Shown: positions 9,136 through 17,551 of the stretch, piece after piece
How the letters are laid out: each line of letters opens with the position of its first letter
Position numbering within the stretch: the first letter of the stretch is position 1
Origin: Rugamonas sp. A1-17
Lineage (GTDB): Bacteria; Pseudomonadota; Gammaproteobacteria; Burkholderiales; Burkholderiaceae_D
Length of the DNA: 64,000 nucleotides
Assembly (NCBI GenBank): GCA_025548565.1
Contig: JAJLPB010000012.1
Span: 186,001-250,000, forward strand
Direction: 5' to 3'
Notes under the pieces: generated by a model
Databases searched by the model: none
What the model was told of the DNA's origin: nothing
Seen by the model: only the letters and a program-made list of their open reading frames with translations
Program-made: the position numbers and the translations under genes

Positions 9136-9257
9136 GGCGGCTCCGGCTAGAGTAGATTTATTCACATGGTAAGCCTTGCCGTAGCGCCTGTATAACGTTA
9201 TATTTTCGTGATTCTAGCTAATTTTATTCACATAGTTATCCACAGCATGAAGACCTG
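9136..9257. promoter_or_regulatory. divergent yfcF / lysR promoter region with palindrome
   Basis: A 122-bp AT-rich spacer between divergent genes. It holds a perfect 12-bp palindrome TATAACGTTATA at 9191-9202, of the T-N11-A type often bound by LysR regulators. It also holds a 13-bp direct repeat (TTTATTCACATRG) at 9157-9169 and 9223-9235, 12 of 13 positions identical. These are candidate operators; binding is not shown. Confidence 0.5.
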
Positions 9258-10157
9258 ATGAGCGCCAGCCGTCGCCTGCCCAATTTTTCCGCACTGCGCG
9301 CCTTCGAGGCGGCGGCACGCCACGAGAACTTCTCGCGGGCGGCGGAAGAGTTGCATCTGACGCATGGAGCGATCAGCCATCAGGTGCGCGCTTTGGAGGA
9401 GGAGTTGGGGCGGCCGCTGTTCGTACGCCACGGCCGGCAGGTGAAAATAACTAGCGACGCGCTGAAATTTGCCCAGTTTTTAGGCAAGTCTTTTGGGGAT
9501 ATCGCCGCTGCGGCGGATGCCATGCGCGCCGCCGCCGTCAACCAGCGGCTGACGATTTCGTCGATTCCATCGTTTGCCGCGCGCTGGCTGGCGCCCCGGC
9601 TGGGCCGTTTCATCGAGCTGTATCCGGATATCGAGGTGGTGCTGCAATCGAGCGGCCAGCTGCAGGACCTGGCGCGCGACGGCATCGATGTCGGCATCCG
9701 CTTCGGGCGCGGCAACTATCCGGGGCTGGTGGTGCAGCGGCTGATGGGCGACGTTTACTATCCCGTAGTGAGTCCCCACTATCGCGGTGGACAGCTGCCC
9801 GCCGCGCCGCACGAGCTGAACCGGCACACGCTGCTGCGCTCGGTGGAGCCGTGGTCGCCGTGGTTGCGCGCGGCCGGGGTCGACATGGCCGAGCCGTCCG
9901 GCGGCCTGATGTTCGAGGATTTGTCGATGCTGATACGCTCCGCCGCCGACGGCAACGGGGTGGCGCTGGTGCGCCATGTGGTGGCGATGCAGGAGATCGC
10001 CTCCGGGCAGCTGCGGCGATTGTTCGATACCGCCACGCCGTGCCCGGATGAGTACTTCTTTGTCTCGCCGCCCGGCGCGGCCGGGAGGCCGCAGGTGCAA
10101 GCGTTCCGCGACTGGCTGCTGGAGGAGATCGCCGCCTTCCAGCGCCAGCAAGCCTGA
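9258..10157 (+). CDS. LysR-family transcriptional regulator, GcvA-like
   Basis: A 299-residue regulator. The N-terminal winged helix-turn-helix (residues about 8-65) contains NFSALRAFEAAARHENFSRAAEELHLTHGAISHQVRALEEELG, with the phrases typical of the GcvA subgroup; the remainder is a type 2 periplasmic-binding-like effector domain (RWLAPRLGRFIELYPDIEV at about 113). It is divergent from yfcF, with a palindrome in the spacer, which suggests it regulates yfcF, itself, or both. The C-terminus lies only 1 bp from the stop of the convergent ybeD gene at 10159. The effector molecule is unknown. Confidence 0.92.
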   Translation: MSASRRLPNFSALRAFEAAARHENFSRAAEELHLTHGAISHQVRALEEELGRPLFVRHGRQVKITSDALKFAQFLGKSFGDIAAAADAMRAAAVNQRLTISSIPSFAARWLAPRLGRFIELYPDIEVVLQSSGQLQDLARDGIDVGIRFGRGNYPGLVVQRLMGDVYYPVVSPHYRGGQLPAAPHELNRHTLLRSVEPWSPWLRAAGVDMAEPSGGLMFEDLSMLIRSAADGNGVALVRHVVAMQEIASGQLRRLFDTATPCPDEYFFVSPPGAAGRPQVQAFRDWLLEEIAAFQRQQA

Positions 10158-10158
10158 A

Positions 10159-10440
10159 TTACATGACGATTTTCACCATTGGATGCGCGGACAGCTCGGA
10201 ATACAGCGCGTCCAGCTGCTCGCGGCTGATGGCGCGCACCACCACGGTCAGGCCGGTGTAATTGCCCTTGGCCGAAGGACGCACTTCCATTTTGCCTTCA
10301 TGGAAATCCTTGTCATGCTTTTGCACCACCAGCACGATGGTCGGGGCGAAATCGATATGAGTCGGGCCCATTACCTTGATCGGGAAGTCGCTCGGGTACT
10401 CGATGAGGGACTCTGACGGCGGGATCGCTTGCATATTCAT
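10159..10440 (-). CDS. ybeD: YbeD/DUF493 family protein
   Basis: A 93-residue protein of the YbeD family, with the typical ESLIEYPSDFPIKVMG opening and the ACT-like fold pattern (VVVRAISREQLDALYSELSAHPMVKIVM). In E. coli and most betaproteobacteria this gene lies directly upstream of lipB. Here the yfcF-lysR pair stands between it and lipB, so the ancestral cluster has been split. The start at 10440 fits the family; a second ATG two codons later is also possible. Its molecular function is not established. Confidence 0.9.
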   Translation of the reverse strand: MNMQAIPPSESLIEYPSDFPIKVMGPTHIDFAPTIVLVVQKHDKDFHEGKMEVRPSAKGNYTGLTVVVRAISREQLDALYSELSAHPMVKIVM

Positions 10441-10512
10441 TCCAATCAAAAAGAAAACCGGCGGCGCCAACACGGCGCCCCCGGCCTCTATTGTAGCCAA
10501 TTCAGCGCAGGC

Positions 10513-11325
10513 TTATGCTTTGCCCAGCGCCAGCGTGGCTGGCTCCTGCGGCGCGGCCAGCTGCGCCTGCTGCTGGCCGGACAGCCGCTGCAGCCGCGCC
10601 AGCGCCGATTCGTTGGCGATGCCCGGCTGGCTGACCGACTTGCGGATCGCCTCCAGCTCGGCCGCCTGCTCGTACGGACGCTGGCCGATGTCGGTGACGA
10701 TCTTCATGCCGGCCGCCTCGTTGCTGATGGCCTGGGCGCGGCGGGTCAGCGCGTTCAGCGCGCTGGAGTTGCCCTTCATGCCGGACAGCCCGGCCAGCTG
10801 GCTCTGGCGCTCGGCGCGCAGGTTCTGCAGGTCCTGCTGCGCGCGGGCCGAGGCCAGCGCCTGCATCGCCTTCTTGGCCGCCGAATCGAAGTCCGCCAGC
10901 TGCTTGGACAGCGCGTCGACAATGGTCTGCAGCTCCTGCATGTACTGGCGGGCGTCGGCCTCCTCCTGCAATTCCTGCGGCATGCGCGCCTTGTTCGCCT
11001 CCAGCTCGTCGCAGAACAGGGTGATGGTCGCCTCCGAGATCTTGCCGGCGGCCAGGCGCTCGGCCAGCGTGCCGGCCGCTTGCTCGTCGGTGGCGATCAG
11101 CTGGCGCAGCTGGACCACGTCGGCCGCTTCCTTGTCGAAGGCGCCGCGGGCGGCGGCCAGTTTTTGTGCGGTCAGGCGCAGGCTGTCGGCCAGCCGGTCG
11201 CGGTCGGCCTCGGTGGCCGTTTCCGGATCAAAGTTGGCGATCGCTTCGGAAACACGGTCGCCCAGCGCGCCAAAATGTTTGGAAATCAAGCGCGCGGTCA
11301 AACCCCAGCCGTTCAAGTTGCTCAT
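10513..11325 (-). CDS. PspA/IM30-like coiled-coil protein, YjfJ type
   Basis: A 270-residue protein that is almost wholly alpha-helical coiled coil with many Ala, Gln, Glu and Arg residues (for example TAQKLAAARGAFDKEAADVVQLRQLI). This matches the PspA/IM30 superfamily, and the context matches YjfJ of E. coli: it lies 26 bp downstream of a yjfK-like gene on the same strand. PspA-family proteins bind the inner membrane surface and respond to envelope stress. The start at 11325 (MSNLNGWGL) is preferred to an in-frame ATG 30 nt upstream. It is the last gene of a three-gene unit with 11352 and 12139. Confidence 0.75.
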   Translation of the reverse strand: MSNLNGWGLTARLISKHFGALGDRVSEAIANFDPETATEADRDRLADSLRLTAQKLAAARGAFDKEAADVVQLRQLIATDEQAAGTLAERLAAGKISEATITLFCDELEANKARMPQELQEEADARQYMQELQTIVDALSKQLADFDSAAKKAMQALASARAQQDLQNLRAERQSQLAGLSGMKGNSSALNALTRRAQAISNEAAGMKIVTDIGQRPYEQAAELEAIRKSVSQPGIANESALARLQRLSGQQQAQLAAPQEPATLALGKA

Positions 11326-11351
11326 GTCAGTCGTCCTTAAAAAGTTGCGCG

Positions 11352-12137
11352 TCATTGGATAACGACGCGTTGCTGCTCAACCGGGATGCCAATGACGAAG
11401 TCGACATGGATCCCGCGTTTCGATGTATCGCCGTTCACGCTGCTGATGATTTCAGTCGTGATCAGCAAATATTCCTTGCCGCCGCCGCGCAGTTCCCGCA
11501 CGTACGGCATGAACACCATGTCCTGGCGCAGGCCGGTGCGGCCGCTGGCGTCGTCCAGCCGGGTCTCGGTGCCGGAGAACGGCGTGACGAACTCGGCGTT
11601 CGGGTCGCCGGCGTCGCGCCAGTAGTCGACGCCGTCGCCCTGGCCGAACACCAGGTCCAGGTCGGACTCGTCCAGGCCGACATCGCCCAGCTGTTCGCGC
11701 CACAGCGTGTAGCTGCGGTCGCCCAGGCCGGCGCCGCCCTGGCCCAGGTAGGCTTCCTGGTCCTCCGCCGTTTCCGGGATCACCCGCGCCAGCTGGGTGC
11801 AATACATCACCTCGGACACCTGGCCCTGGGCGTCCTGGTACACCTGCAGGAATTTCTCCTTCGCGTCCAGGTCGCCGGTGTCCAGGTAGTAGCGGTACAG
11901 GCCGCCGCTCTGCTGGAGCCGAAGCTGCGACACCGCCACGATGCGGGTGTCGCCTGCCTCCGGCAGGGCGATCAGCGAGCCGTCGCCGGCGGCGCGCAGC
12001 AGCGGAGACTGCTGCAGCTGGAGCACGCTGCCGATGCGCGCGCCCAGCGGCAAGTCCCGGTCCGTGCGCGGCGCCTCGGCCCCGCCCAGCCTGGCCGCGC
12101 CGTTGCGCAGGTAGTTGTATGCATCCGACCAGCCCAT
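11352..12137 (-). CDS. DUF2491 / YjfK-like protein
   Basis: A 261-residue protein resembling E. coli YjfK (DUF2491). It is a soluble, acidic protein with no signal peptide, and contains phrases typical of the family such as LYRYYLDTGD, EVMYCTQLAR and KEYLLITTE near the C-terminus. The start MGWSDAYNYL at 12137 has an AAGGAA site inside the end of the upstream gene, only 1 bp after its stop codon, so translation is probably coupled. Function is unknown; the conserved pairing with the PspA-like gene at 10513 suggests a shared membrane-stress role. Confidence 0.75.
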   Translation of the reverse strand: MGWSDAYNYLRNGAARLGGAEAPRTDRDLPLGARIGSVLQLQQSPLLRAAGDGSLIALPEAGDTRIVAVSQLRLQQSGGLYRYYLDTGDLDAKEKFLQVYQDAQGQVSEVMYCTQLARVIPETAEDQEAYLGQGGAGLGDRSYTLWREQLGDVGLDESDLDLVFGQGDGVDYWRDAGDPNAEFVTPFSGTETRLDDASGRTGLRQDMVFMPYVRELRGGGKEYLLITTEIISSVNGDTSKRGIHVDFVIGIPVEQQRVVIQ

Positions 12138-12138
12138 C

Positions 12139-12945
12139 TCAATTCCTTTCAAATGAATAATTCGCAGTGTTCCCATTCGCCCCTTTGCCTGCCCGCAGGC
12201 GGCGCAGCTTGCGCACGATGTACACCGCCGCCCACGCCATCACCCCCAGCACGCCCAGCCACACCAGCCAGCGCGCCACCCGGGCCAGGAAGGACGGCGC
12301 CGGCGGTGGGGCGGCCGGGACCGGATCGCCCAGTCCCGGCATACCGTTAACCGTGCCCGCTTGGGTCGCGCCGCTGCCGGCCTGGCTGGCGCCGCTGTCG
12401 ACCGGGGCGCCGGCGGGGGCGGGCGCATTCGTGGTCGGATATGACACCGGCTGATGGCTCTGGCTCATCGCCCGTCCCAGCATGAAGCCCAGCACGCCGT
12501 GCATCAGGCCGCTACTTGGCTGCTGCACGATGATCGGCGCCTGCTGGTACACCGGCGGCGCCTGATACACCGGCGACGGCTGCGGCCGCGAAACCGTATC
12601 GTTCAGCGGCGGCGGCGCGGCTGCCGCGGCGCGGCGGACGTCCAGCGTTTTCAGGGCGTTGGCCTGGGCCGCGCTCTGGTCCAGGTCGCGCGAGGCGGCC
12701 GAGGTGTTGCGCGGCATGGCCGAGGCCGGCGAACCGGCGGCCTTGCCGAACGCGCCCGGACCGCTCTGGCGGCTGGCCGGCGGCGCGGCCGGCGTGCTGC
12801 GCGTGGAGTTGCTCTTTTGTGAAGAAAAGCCACTTTTATACGACGACGATGTGCCAGAATGTGAAGACGTTCGCGCCTGCGCCATCCCATCGGTGCCGAG
12901 CGCAAGGCATAACGTCAGTAACAGCGCGGAATGAAAGAACTTCAT
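12139..12945 (-). CDS. secreted or membrane-anchored protein, low complexity
   Basis: A 268-residue protein I do not recognise. It starts with a signal peptide (MKFFHSALLLTLCLALGTDGMAQA), followed by a long Ser/Ala/Pro/Gln-rich region and then a single membrane segment near residues 230-252 (VARWLVWLGVLGVMAWAAVYIVRKL) with a basic tail. This suggests a periplasmic low-complexity domain anchored by its C-terminus in the inner membrane. It is the first gene of the unit that continues with the yjfK-like and yjfJ-like genes, with a 1-bp gap to the next start. It may be the membrane anchor or sensor of that group; this is inference. Confidence 0.7.
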   Translation of the reverse strand: MKFFHSALLLTLCLALGTDGMAQARTSSHSGTSSSYKSGFSSQKSNSTRSTPAAPPASRQSGPGAFGKAAGSPASAMPRNTSAASRDLDQSAAQANALKTLDVRRAAAAAPPPLNDTVSRPQPSPVYQAPPVYQQAPIIVQQPSSGLMHGVLGFMLGRAMSQSHQPVSYPTTNAPAPAGAPVDSGASQAGSGATQAGTVNGMPGLGDPVPAAPPPAPSFLARVARWLVWLGVLGVMAWAAVYIVRKLRRLRAGKGANGNTANYSFERN

Positions 12946-13031
12946 GATGTCTTTTCGCAAAGAAGTTGAATGAAAATCAGCATAGCGCCGCGCGCCGGCA
13001 CTTGCATCGGTAATAAAAGGCTCGCTTCACC

Positions 13032-13517
13032 ATGACACGCAAATACCTGGACATGAATCAACACGACGCGCTGTACAAAGTGGCGCGCAGCTACCCCGGC
13101 GGCATCGACGCGCTGGCGCAGGCGATGGGCATCTCGGTCAACGTCCTGCGCAACAAGCTGGCGCCGACCATCGCCTCGCACTACCCCTCGTTCGAGGAGG
13201 TCTCGACGGTGGTGCACCTGTGCCACCAGGCCGGCGTGGCCGACGCCCACCTGCCGCTGCACGCGCTGCTGGTGCGCCACGGCATGGCGGCCTTCGTGGT
13301 GCCGACCCCGGACAACATCGGCGACGACGACTTGTCGCAGACGGTGTGCAAGGTGATGAGCCAGGTGGGGGCGGTGGCCGAGGCGGTCTCGACCGCGCTG
13401 CTCGACGGCAAGGTCACGCAGGCCGAGGCCGACCTGATCGAACGCGAATTCCAGGGCGCGCTGTCGGCGCTGGGCGAATGGCGGGCGCGGCTGCGCCTGA
13501 AGGCGGAGCGGGGCTAA
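13032..13517 (+). CDS. phage regulatory CII-like protein
   Basis: A 161-residue protein that resembles the phage regulatory CII family (P2-like CII/Cox-type DNA-binding proteins found in many betaproteobacterial chromosomes). The N-terminal half carries the family pattern DALYKVARSYPGGIDALAQAMGISVNVLRNKLAP, which forms a helix-turn-helix. The C-terminal half is a helical segment (VTQAEADLIEREFQGALSALGEWRARL). No other phage gene is nearby, so it is a stand-alone regulator or a domesticated prophage remnant. It is divergent from the secreted protein gene at 12139. Confidence 0.8.
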   Translation: MTRKYLDMNQHDALYKVARSYPGGIDALAQAMGISVNVLRNKLAPTIASHYPSFEEVSTVVHLCHQAGVADAHLPLHALLVRHGMAAFVVPTPDNIGDDDLSQTVCKVMSQVGAVAEAVSTALLDGKVTQAEADLIEREFQGALSALGEWRARLRLKAERG

Positions 13518-13529
13518 GCCGCCGCGCCA

Positions 13530-13556
13530 AAAAAAAGCCAGCCTCGAGGGCTGGCA
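13530..13556 (-). terminator. rho-independent terminator of the FecR/DUF6600 gene
   Basis: A 7-bp perfect stem (GCCAGCC / GGCTGGC, 13538-13556) with a TCGAG loop, followed in the minus-strand sense by a T-run at 13537-13530. It lies between the convergent CII-like gene and the minus-strand gene ending at 13781. Nothing else is recognised between 13557 and 13780 except a small inverted repeat CTTTGT/ACAAAG at 13700-13716. Confidence 0.75.
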
Positions 13557-13780
13557 AAAACTATTCTCTGATCGGAAATTGGGAAAAATCCGGAAAATAG
13601 TTGGGGCAAAGGGGGACGATCTCGACGGTCCCGCGTGGCGGATGTCGCCATCCTTGTTCTCACGCCTCCCGCCGGGTTTATCTATTTTACAACATTATAC
13701 TTTGTGATAAACAAAGTCCATCCGAATGTGACGAACTGCCGATTTCGCGCCTTGGACGCCCGATTTCCCGGAACAGACGG

Positions 13781-15652
13781 TTATTGGCGGTTCTGGTTGC
13801 GGTTGTCGCCACGGTCGCGGCCTTCCTCCTTGCGGCGCTCCTGCTGCTTGTCGTGGCCGCCGTCGCGCGGCTGCGGCTGGACTTGCTGCTGGACTTGCGG
13901 CTGCGGGCGTTGCTGCATGGGTTGCGGCATCGGCTGTTGCACCGGTTGCGGCGCTTGCTGCGGCTGCACCTGGCGCCGCTCCTCCGGCTGGCGGAACTGG
14001 CGATGGTTGTCGTCGCGATCGTAACGTTCACGGCTGGCCGGGAACGGCGTCGGCACGGCCGGCGCCGGCACCGGGGTGGCGGTGATCGGCGGATTGGCCT
14101 TCTGGATATTCGGCGTCGCCACGATGGGCGGGTTGGCCTGCTGAATGTTCGGCGTCACCGCGATCGGCGGATTGGCCTGCTGGATGTGCGGCGCCTGCCC
14201 CGGCCGGCCGTACGGACGCACATCGATGCGCACATCGTTCGGCTGGATGGTTTGCGGCGGCGCGTCGGGGCGGCCGAACTGGCCCGGCGCCAGCGTACCG
14301 ATCTGTGACCGGCCCGGCTGCAACGGCGCCACCGGTTGCGGCGCCGGCGGCGCGGTCAGCACCCGCCCCGGACGGCCGTCGCGGTCTTGCCAGCCGCGGC
14401 GGTTGGTGTCGAGCGCGCGCGCGACCGCCGGCTGCGGCGGCGCCACCTGCGTCGCGGCAGCCGCCAGCGCGGAAGCCGGGATCACCTGCGGCCCGCGCGG
14501 CACCTGCACGCTGCGGTGCCGGCCCTCGAACTGGTCGCGCGGCAGCACGGTCAGGCCGTCGCGCCGCGCCGGGTCCACCGCGCGCGGCTCGAACTGGCGG
14601 CCGTTGTGGGTCCAGACCAGGCGCCGCTCGTGGTCGGGCGACACCCGGTAGGCCGGCACGTAGCGCTCACGCGGCGACAGCGGGAACCAGCCCAGGCCGG
14701 GCCGGTGGTCGCGCACAAAGCCGTCGCCCCCCACCCAGCCCACCAGCGCGGGCGCCCACACCGGCCGTCCGGCGGGCCGGCCCGGCGCCCAGCACCAGCG
14801 GCGGTTGACCACCACCCAGCGGCCGTAATGCGATGGCGCGTAAGCCCAGGGCGCGTTGTCGACCCAGGTCCAGCCCCATGGCGCGAGCCAGACCCAGCGG
14901 CCGTCGCGGTAGGGCGCCCAGTCGACCGCGACATTGCGCGGCGTCCACAGCGCGCCATACTCGACGCTGTCGCTCCAGCTGCCGTTGCGGTCCAGCTCCT
15001 CGTAGCCGGTCATGCCGGTGGAGACGAAGCGCGACGCCACCACCACCTCGGCGGCGCGGTCGCGCTCGTCGGACCAGGCATCGAAGCCGTCGCGCCGCGC
15101 CACGCTGGTGCTGACGTCGACGCTGCTGACGTCGACATGGCGGCCGGGACCGACCGTCACCGACGAGCCGGCGCCGTCCACCCGCGCGCTGCCGGCCAGC
15201 ACGCTGACCTGGCTGGTGTCGGCCACGCGCTCGACATCGACCCGCAGCAAGCCGGGCTCGAGCAGCGTGATGCGCGCCTGCGGCGTGTTCAGTTCGAAAT
15301 CGCGCAGCAGTTCCGGGCTGCGCACGCGGATGCTGGCGCTGCCGTAATTCAGGCGCAGCCGCAGCAGATCGTCGTCCAGTTCGGTGATTTCCAGGTCGGA
15401 GTCGCCATCCAGCCGCACCGCCGTCGAACCGACCCGGAACTCGGTGCGGCCGCCGCTGGCGGTGGTCAGGTGGCTGGCGCCGGTGACCGGCCAGTTCAGC
15501 CCGGCGGCGACCGGCTCGTCGTCGCCGACCAGCGTGACCTGGCCCTGCACCGCCGAAATGCGGCCAACCATGGCGGGCGGGTCCGCCAGCGCGAACGAAC
15601 AAAAGCCGGCCAAAGCGGCCAGCACGGCGGAACGGATGATTTTGCGGCTCAT
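13781..15652 (-). CDS. FecR-domain and DUF6600 secreted protein with PQ-rich tail
   Basis: A 623-residue exported protein. After a signal peptide (ends near ALA|DPP) comes a FecR-like beta domain (about residues 30-180, with GRISAVQGQVTLV and FRVGSTAVRLDGDSDLEI). A Trp-rich DUF6600-like block follows (WAPYRDGRWVWLAPWGWTWVDNAPWAYAPSHYGRW, about 240-300). The last third is low complexity. It includes three tandem copies of NIQxANPPIxxTP (one of them beginning HIQ) and then a Gln/Pro-rich segment with a basic end. FecR here is probably a peptidoglycan- or polymer-binding module, because no sigma factor or TonB receptor is adjacent. Function is unknown. Confidence 0.8.
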   Translation of the reverse strand: MSRKIIRSAVLAALAGFCSFALADPPAMVGRISAVQGQVTLVGDDEPVAAGLNWPVTGASHLTTASGGRTEFRVGSTAVRLDGDSDLEITELDDDLLRLRLNYGSASIRVRSPELLRDFELNTPQARITLLEPGLLRVDVERVADTSQVSVLAGSARVDGAGSSVTVGPGRHVDVSSVDVSTSVARRDGFDAWSDERDRAAEVVVASRFVSTGMTGYEELDRNGSWSDSVEYGALWTPRNVAVDWAPYRDGRWVWLAPWGWTWVDNAPWAYAPSHYGRWVVVNRRWCWAPGRPAGRPVWAPALVGWVGGDGFVRDHRPGLGWFPLSPRERYVPAYRVSPDHERRLVWTHNGRQFEPRAVDPARRDGLTVLPRDQFEGRHRSVQVPRGPQVIPASALAAAATQVAPPQPAVARALDTNRRGWQDRDGRPGRVLTAPPAPQPVAPLQPGRSQIGTLAPGQFGRPDAPPQTIQPNDVRIDVRPYGRPGQAPHIQQANPPIAVTPNIQQANPPIVATPNIQKANPPITATPVPAPAVPTPFPASRERYDRDDNHRQFRQPEERRQVQPQQAPQPVQQPMPQPMQQRPQPQVQQQVQPQPRDGGHDKQQERRKEEGRDRGDNRNQNRQ

Positions 15653-15739
15653 GGCGCGTCTCCTGGTTTGTTTTTAGATTAACGCCGCGCCGGCCAATTC
15701 GGCTACCGGGATTACACCGGGTTACAAATCACAGGCGAA

Positions 15740-16381
15740 TCAGGTACTTGCGCCGCCACGCTTGACAAAGAACAAGGCCGCGCCGACCGCCATCAGCAGG
15801 CCGCCGAACACCCGGTTCTGCTTTTTGACGGCGCTGGCGTCGCGGAAGAAGCGCTGCATCGACGAGGCCAGGAAGGCATAGCTGTGCATCACCACCAGGT
15901 CGATGCAGCACATGGTGGCGGCCAGGATCAGCAGTTGCGGCAGCAGCGGCATGCCCTGGGTGATGAACTGCGGCAGCACCGCCACCATGAAGATGATGCC
16001 CTTGGGATTGGTGGCATTGGTCAGGAAGCCGGTCAGGAAGCGCTTGCGCGCGGCCGGCACCACCACTTCGGCGCGGTCCTGCCGGGCGCTGACGCTGACC
16101 TTGGCGCGCCACTGGCTCAGGCCCAGGTAGATCAGGTACAGCGCGCCCACCGTCTTGACGATGCTGAACGCCACCTCCGACGCCAGCAGCAGCGAGCCGA
16201 CCCCGGCGCCGGCGATGAAGAAGATCAGCATCAGGCCGCTCTGCAGGCCGAGGATGGTGGCGGTGGTGCGGCGCACGCCGAACGACAGGCCGTGCGACAT
16301 CGACAGCACCGCGCCCGAGCCGGGCGAGACGGCGATGATGCAGGCGGCGATGAAAAAGGTGATCCAGGTGGCGAAGCTCAT
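15740..16381 (-). CDS. LysE/RhtB-family amino-acid exporter
   Basis: A 213-residue inner-membrane protein with about six membrane segments. The family signature SPGSGAVLSMSHGLSFGVRRTTATILGLQ near the N-terminus and TNATNPKGIIFMVAVLPQF in the middle match the RhtB/LysE group, which exports amino acids such as threonine, homoserine or leucine. The start MSFATWITFF at 16381 is preferred because homology begins there. It is separated from the FecR gene by 87 bp and from the plus-strand DUF808 gene by 149 bp. The substrate cannot be read from sequence. Confidence 0.9.
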   Translation of the reverse strand: MSFATWITFFIAACIIAVSPGSGAVLSMSHGLSFGVRRTTATILGLQSGLMLIFFIAGAGVGSLLLASEVAFSIVKTVGALYLIYLGLSQWRAKVSVSARQDRAEVVVPAARKRFLTGFLTNATNPKGIIFMVAVLPQFITQGMPLLPQLLILAATMCCIDLVVMHSYAFLASSMQRFFRDASAVKKQNRVFGGLLMAVGAALFFVKRGGAST

Positions 16382-16530
16382 GATGGTCCCGTGCGGTGGG
16401 CCGCAGCACCGTGCTGCGAGGCAAAGCACATTGTAGCGGGCTTAGCGTGCCACCGCCCGCCCCGTCATCGGTTAATATTGCTTATCAACCAAGGAAATCC
16501 CATGACCCATTCCCCGCAGGAGCAACGTTA

Positions 16531-17463
<933 letters not shown>

Positions 17464-17497
17464 TGAGCCGGGCTGATCCGGCTTAAAAAAATTTCAG

Positions 17498-17550
17498 CCG
17501 GCCACGGAACTCTTTTCCGCCCTTTCGCTCAAACAGCGAAAGGAGGCCGG
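17498..17550 (+). promoter_or_regulatory. hairpin overlapping the ribosome-binding site of the GGDEF-EAL gene
   Basis: A perfect 9-bp hairpin CCTTTCGCT/AGCGAAAGG (17521-17543, loop CAAAC) ends inside the AGGAGG site (17541-17546) of the next gene. A second pair CCGGCC (17498-17503) and GGCCGG (17545-17550) could close an outer stem over the rest of it. It could therefore control translation. This is a prediction from base pairing only. Confidence 0.45.
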
Positions 17551-17551
17551 T

